From Scleromitrula shiraiana (Eukaryota > Ascomycota > Leotiomycetes > Helotiales > Sclerotiniaceae): a stretch of 64,000 bases of DNA. The notes beneath the pieces are model-generated. The model worked only from the letters and a program-made list of their open reading frames with translations, ran no database searches and was not told where the DNA came from. The DNA lies in NCBI GenBank assembly GCA_028455995.1, contig JABELC010000009.1:682001-746000 (forward strand), written 5' to 3'. Made by a program: the position numbers and the translations under genes. Positions within the stretch are counted from its first letter, which is position 1. Each line of letters begins with the position of its first letter. Of the stretch, positions 61,962 through 64,000 are shown one piece after another.

Positions 61962-63241
61962 AACCCTATCTTTAACTACCATCTACATTTACCATTATAT
62001 GAGTCCGGCACAAACAATTCGATTTGACGATCTCTGTACAACCATGTTACCCATACTACAATAGTAGGAAACCGATAGATAAATCAGGTTTCATTATATT
62101 ATCTCTTTCTGGTGGCGTTTAGTGGATGGATATACCACGGGTTTCTTGTGCTATGCTATGCTATGCTATGCTATGTGGCGTTCTAAAATAAAATATAGTA
62201 CACATCTATACTGTGGAAGGGAAGCTTCATGGACTGTATGTATTTAGAGATAAGATAAGATAATGTTTATCATCATGTTTAATTGCTGGCTGGCAGCCTG
62301 GGAGTACTATAGATACTTGTTCATCCTGTATTGATGTTGAGTTCGCCTTTGTGTTTTAGCTTTTTGTTGGCCCTCGGGTATTTTTAGATTGAAATATTTA
62401 TGTATTCTGTGCAGAAATGAAAGGGGTGGTTGAACGGCGATATGGAGTAGGAGAAAAACACATCTTTAACTGGCTGCTGGCATCGTCTGAGCAGCAATCA
62501 CTGTTCTGTGGACTCGAACATTACCTAGATAATTTAATACTACCACAACAGTACTTCAAACTTGTCGGATATGCTTCTGATACTTGGTTCTAGAAGCTAT
62601 AATATTGAATGGGGTACCTCAGGAAATCTATACTGGAATATTAATGAGCACTATTTGCTGAGAACGATGCCAGCCCCCAAGTGGCAAGCTCGTGCTTATA
62701 TAATGGTTTTGTAAGCTACGATGACTAACGACCAAAACCTTTGTGATCCCAGAGAATTCGTTTCTAGCTACTACCATATTACGACCCAAGCTCCATTTTG
62801 TTATTGCTGAGGAAACATTGTAATTTCGAGGTTCGACAAAATGGCAGTCTCCCATCTCGAAGTTCTCATCCGGTCGAGCGGGCAAGTTATTGTATTGTGC
62901 AAGAATGTGGGGGTTCATTGGGATGCAGATATCGGTGAGATATCCACTATGAATCTTCCGCACCGTGTTTCGTCTTATATTCGTCATGAATATATCCTAT
63001 GCAACAATGCCGATTGAACTACAAGCGTGCCTCCTAATTGACAACAGCCACCCCCCGCATCTTATATGCGTTAAACGTCTTGCCTGGTACAGACTAGACG
63101 GTATCTTGGCATTTGAATATCACTCCAGACTGGCACACGATTGGATGAATTTTTTGGCAATCACAATAGCAATATCGGTTTTCTATATATTTCACTATTA
63201 TAATCATGGATCGAGTATCTCGATAAGTTAAAAACCCGACG
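61962..63241. other. Intergenic region
   Basis: Contains a CTATG pentanucleotide run near 62150-62177 and no recognised gene. The last 100 bases probably belong to the leader of the next gene. Confidence 0.5.
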
Positions 63242-63305
63242 GTAAGTTCACTTCTTTGAATATTTCTGCTTACATAAAATGGAAGTTTGAACAGATTGTC
63301 AAAAT

Positions 63306-64000
63306 CTGATTCAAAAATGGCACAAGTCCTTGAAAATTTTCGTTTGGCTGTTACTTGTTTCGAAACTTAAACTTGTAGTCTCAGCCTCAAATTCGCATGG
63401 TGAAACGGCGTTGCAAGAGAGCTACCATTATGTTATCATTGGCGGTGGGACAAGTGGTCTCATCGTCGCCAATAGATTGTCTGAAGATCCAGAAAGTCAG
63501 TAACATATGTCCAGAGGTGCATATTTCTGATCAATATGCTCATTCGTGTACAGAGACAGTTCTCGTGAGTGAGCACGGTCTAATTGACAACACCTCACTT
63601 ACATTAATTCCGAGACTTGGGCTAGAATATTTTCCTAACAATGTCAAGAATTGGAATTTCACTTCTACACCCGTGAAATCACTTCGAAATGTATCATTTC
63701 CTGTCTATGTCGCCGATGTGGTAGGAGGGAGTTCTTTACATAATGGCATGTTTGCAGATCGAGGATCAAAGGCTGATTATGATGCTTGGGTAACGTTAGT
63801 TGGGGATGATACTTGGAGCTGGAGTGGTCTATACCCTTATTTTGTTAGGAGTACTAAGTCTAAACCACCATCCGATGACATCAAGAGGAAGTTCAATATC
63901 AAGAACAACGCATCTGCTTACGATGATGGGCAGATACAGCTTAGTTACCCGTTAGTCATCTTCCCAGACTATCAGAGCCAAACTCTTGCGGCAAATGCTT
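63306..64000 (+). CDS. GMC oxidoreductase (FAD), 5' part; no ATG in frame
   Basis: Glucose-methanol-choline family flavoenzyme, probably secreted, cut by the window end. The FAD fold YHYVIIGGGTSGLIVANRLS has the GGGTSG dinucleotide motif. An intron at 63496-63553 (GTCAGT...TACAG) joins SEDPEK to TVLVSEHG. The GMC signature region reads VVGGSSLHNGMFADRG, followed by DTWSWSGLYPYF. Upstream, the frame gives a signal-peptide-like segment (KIFVWLLLVSKLKLVVSASN), but there is no in-frame ATG between it and a TAA before the putative leader intron (63242-63294). The coordinates begin at CTG 63306, where ATG would be expected. The ATG at 63327 is in another frame and stops after 17 codons. Confidence 0.8.

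Overview
The window is nuclear DNA of a filamentous ascomycete (Pezizomycotina). Most genes carry short GT-AG introns of about 50-100 bases with CTAAC/CTGAC-like branch sites. The intergenic DNA is AT-rich and full of microsatellites, and transposon relics look mutated from C to T. The gene set (cutinase, secreted sedolisin, berberine-bridge-type oxidase, GMC oxidoreductase, several 2EXR proteins, a Medusa-like developmental regulator, a ZNFX1/SAD-3-type helicase) suits a plant-associated fungus. A leotiomycete of the Botrytis/Sclerotinia kind is my guess, not something the sequence proves.

Layout. 1-2121 (-): the 5' part of a secreted sedolisin protease running off the window. 3063-4041: a 979-bp foldback element with TA duplications, ending 53 bp before the start codon of RQC2 (4095-7289, +). 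7640-18524: three 2EXR-domain genes (one broken by an in-frame TAG) around a secreted cutinase (14491-15300). A relic with inverted ends and a 370-bp TTTA array lies at 15914-16737. 19147-25667: an ALKBH1-type dioxygenase, a small lysine-rich protein with a polybasic CaaX tail, and an unrecognised cysteine-containing protein. 26427-28105: an MFS permease of the allantoate/vitamin type. 28106-37835: a 9.7-kb gene-poor tract, probably holding the promoter and spliced leader of a glutamine/proline-rich regulator (37836-42308) that has unusually long introns. 43880-45999: an O-methyltransferase pseudogene split by a 396-bp inverted-repeat element. 46701-48264: a secreted pepsin-fold protein lacking both catalytic aspartates. 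48981-50723: an FAD oxidase. 52977-57183: an NFX1-type helicase. 59858-61961: SPT8. From 63306: the start of a GMC oxidoreductase.

How the genes relate. I see no biosynthetic cluster and no defence island; this looks like an ordinary fungal chromosome arm. Housekeeping genes (RQC2 in ribosome quality control, SPT8 in SAGA, ALKBH1, the small-RNA-type helicase) alternate with secreted or fast-evolving genes. The most informative features are the decay and transposon events: a foldback element at the RQC2 promoter, an element inside a methyltransferase gene that shares terminal sequence with a second copy 28 kb away, and a protease fold that kept its reading frame but lost its active site. Exon boundaries were worked out by hand from splice signals, reading frame and family resemblance; no search was run.
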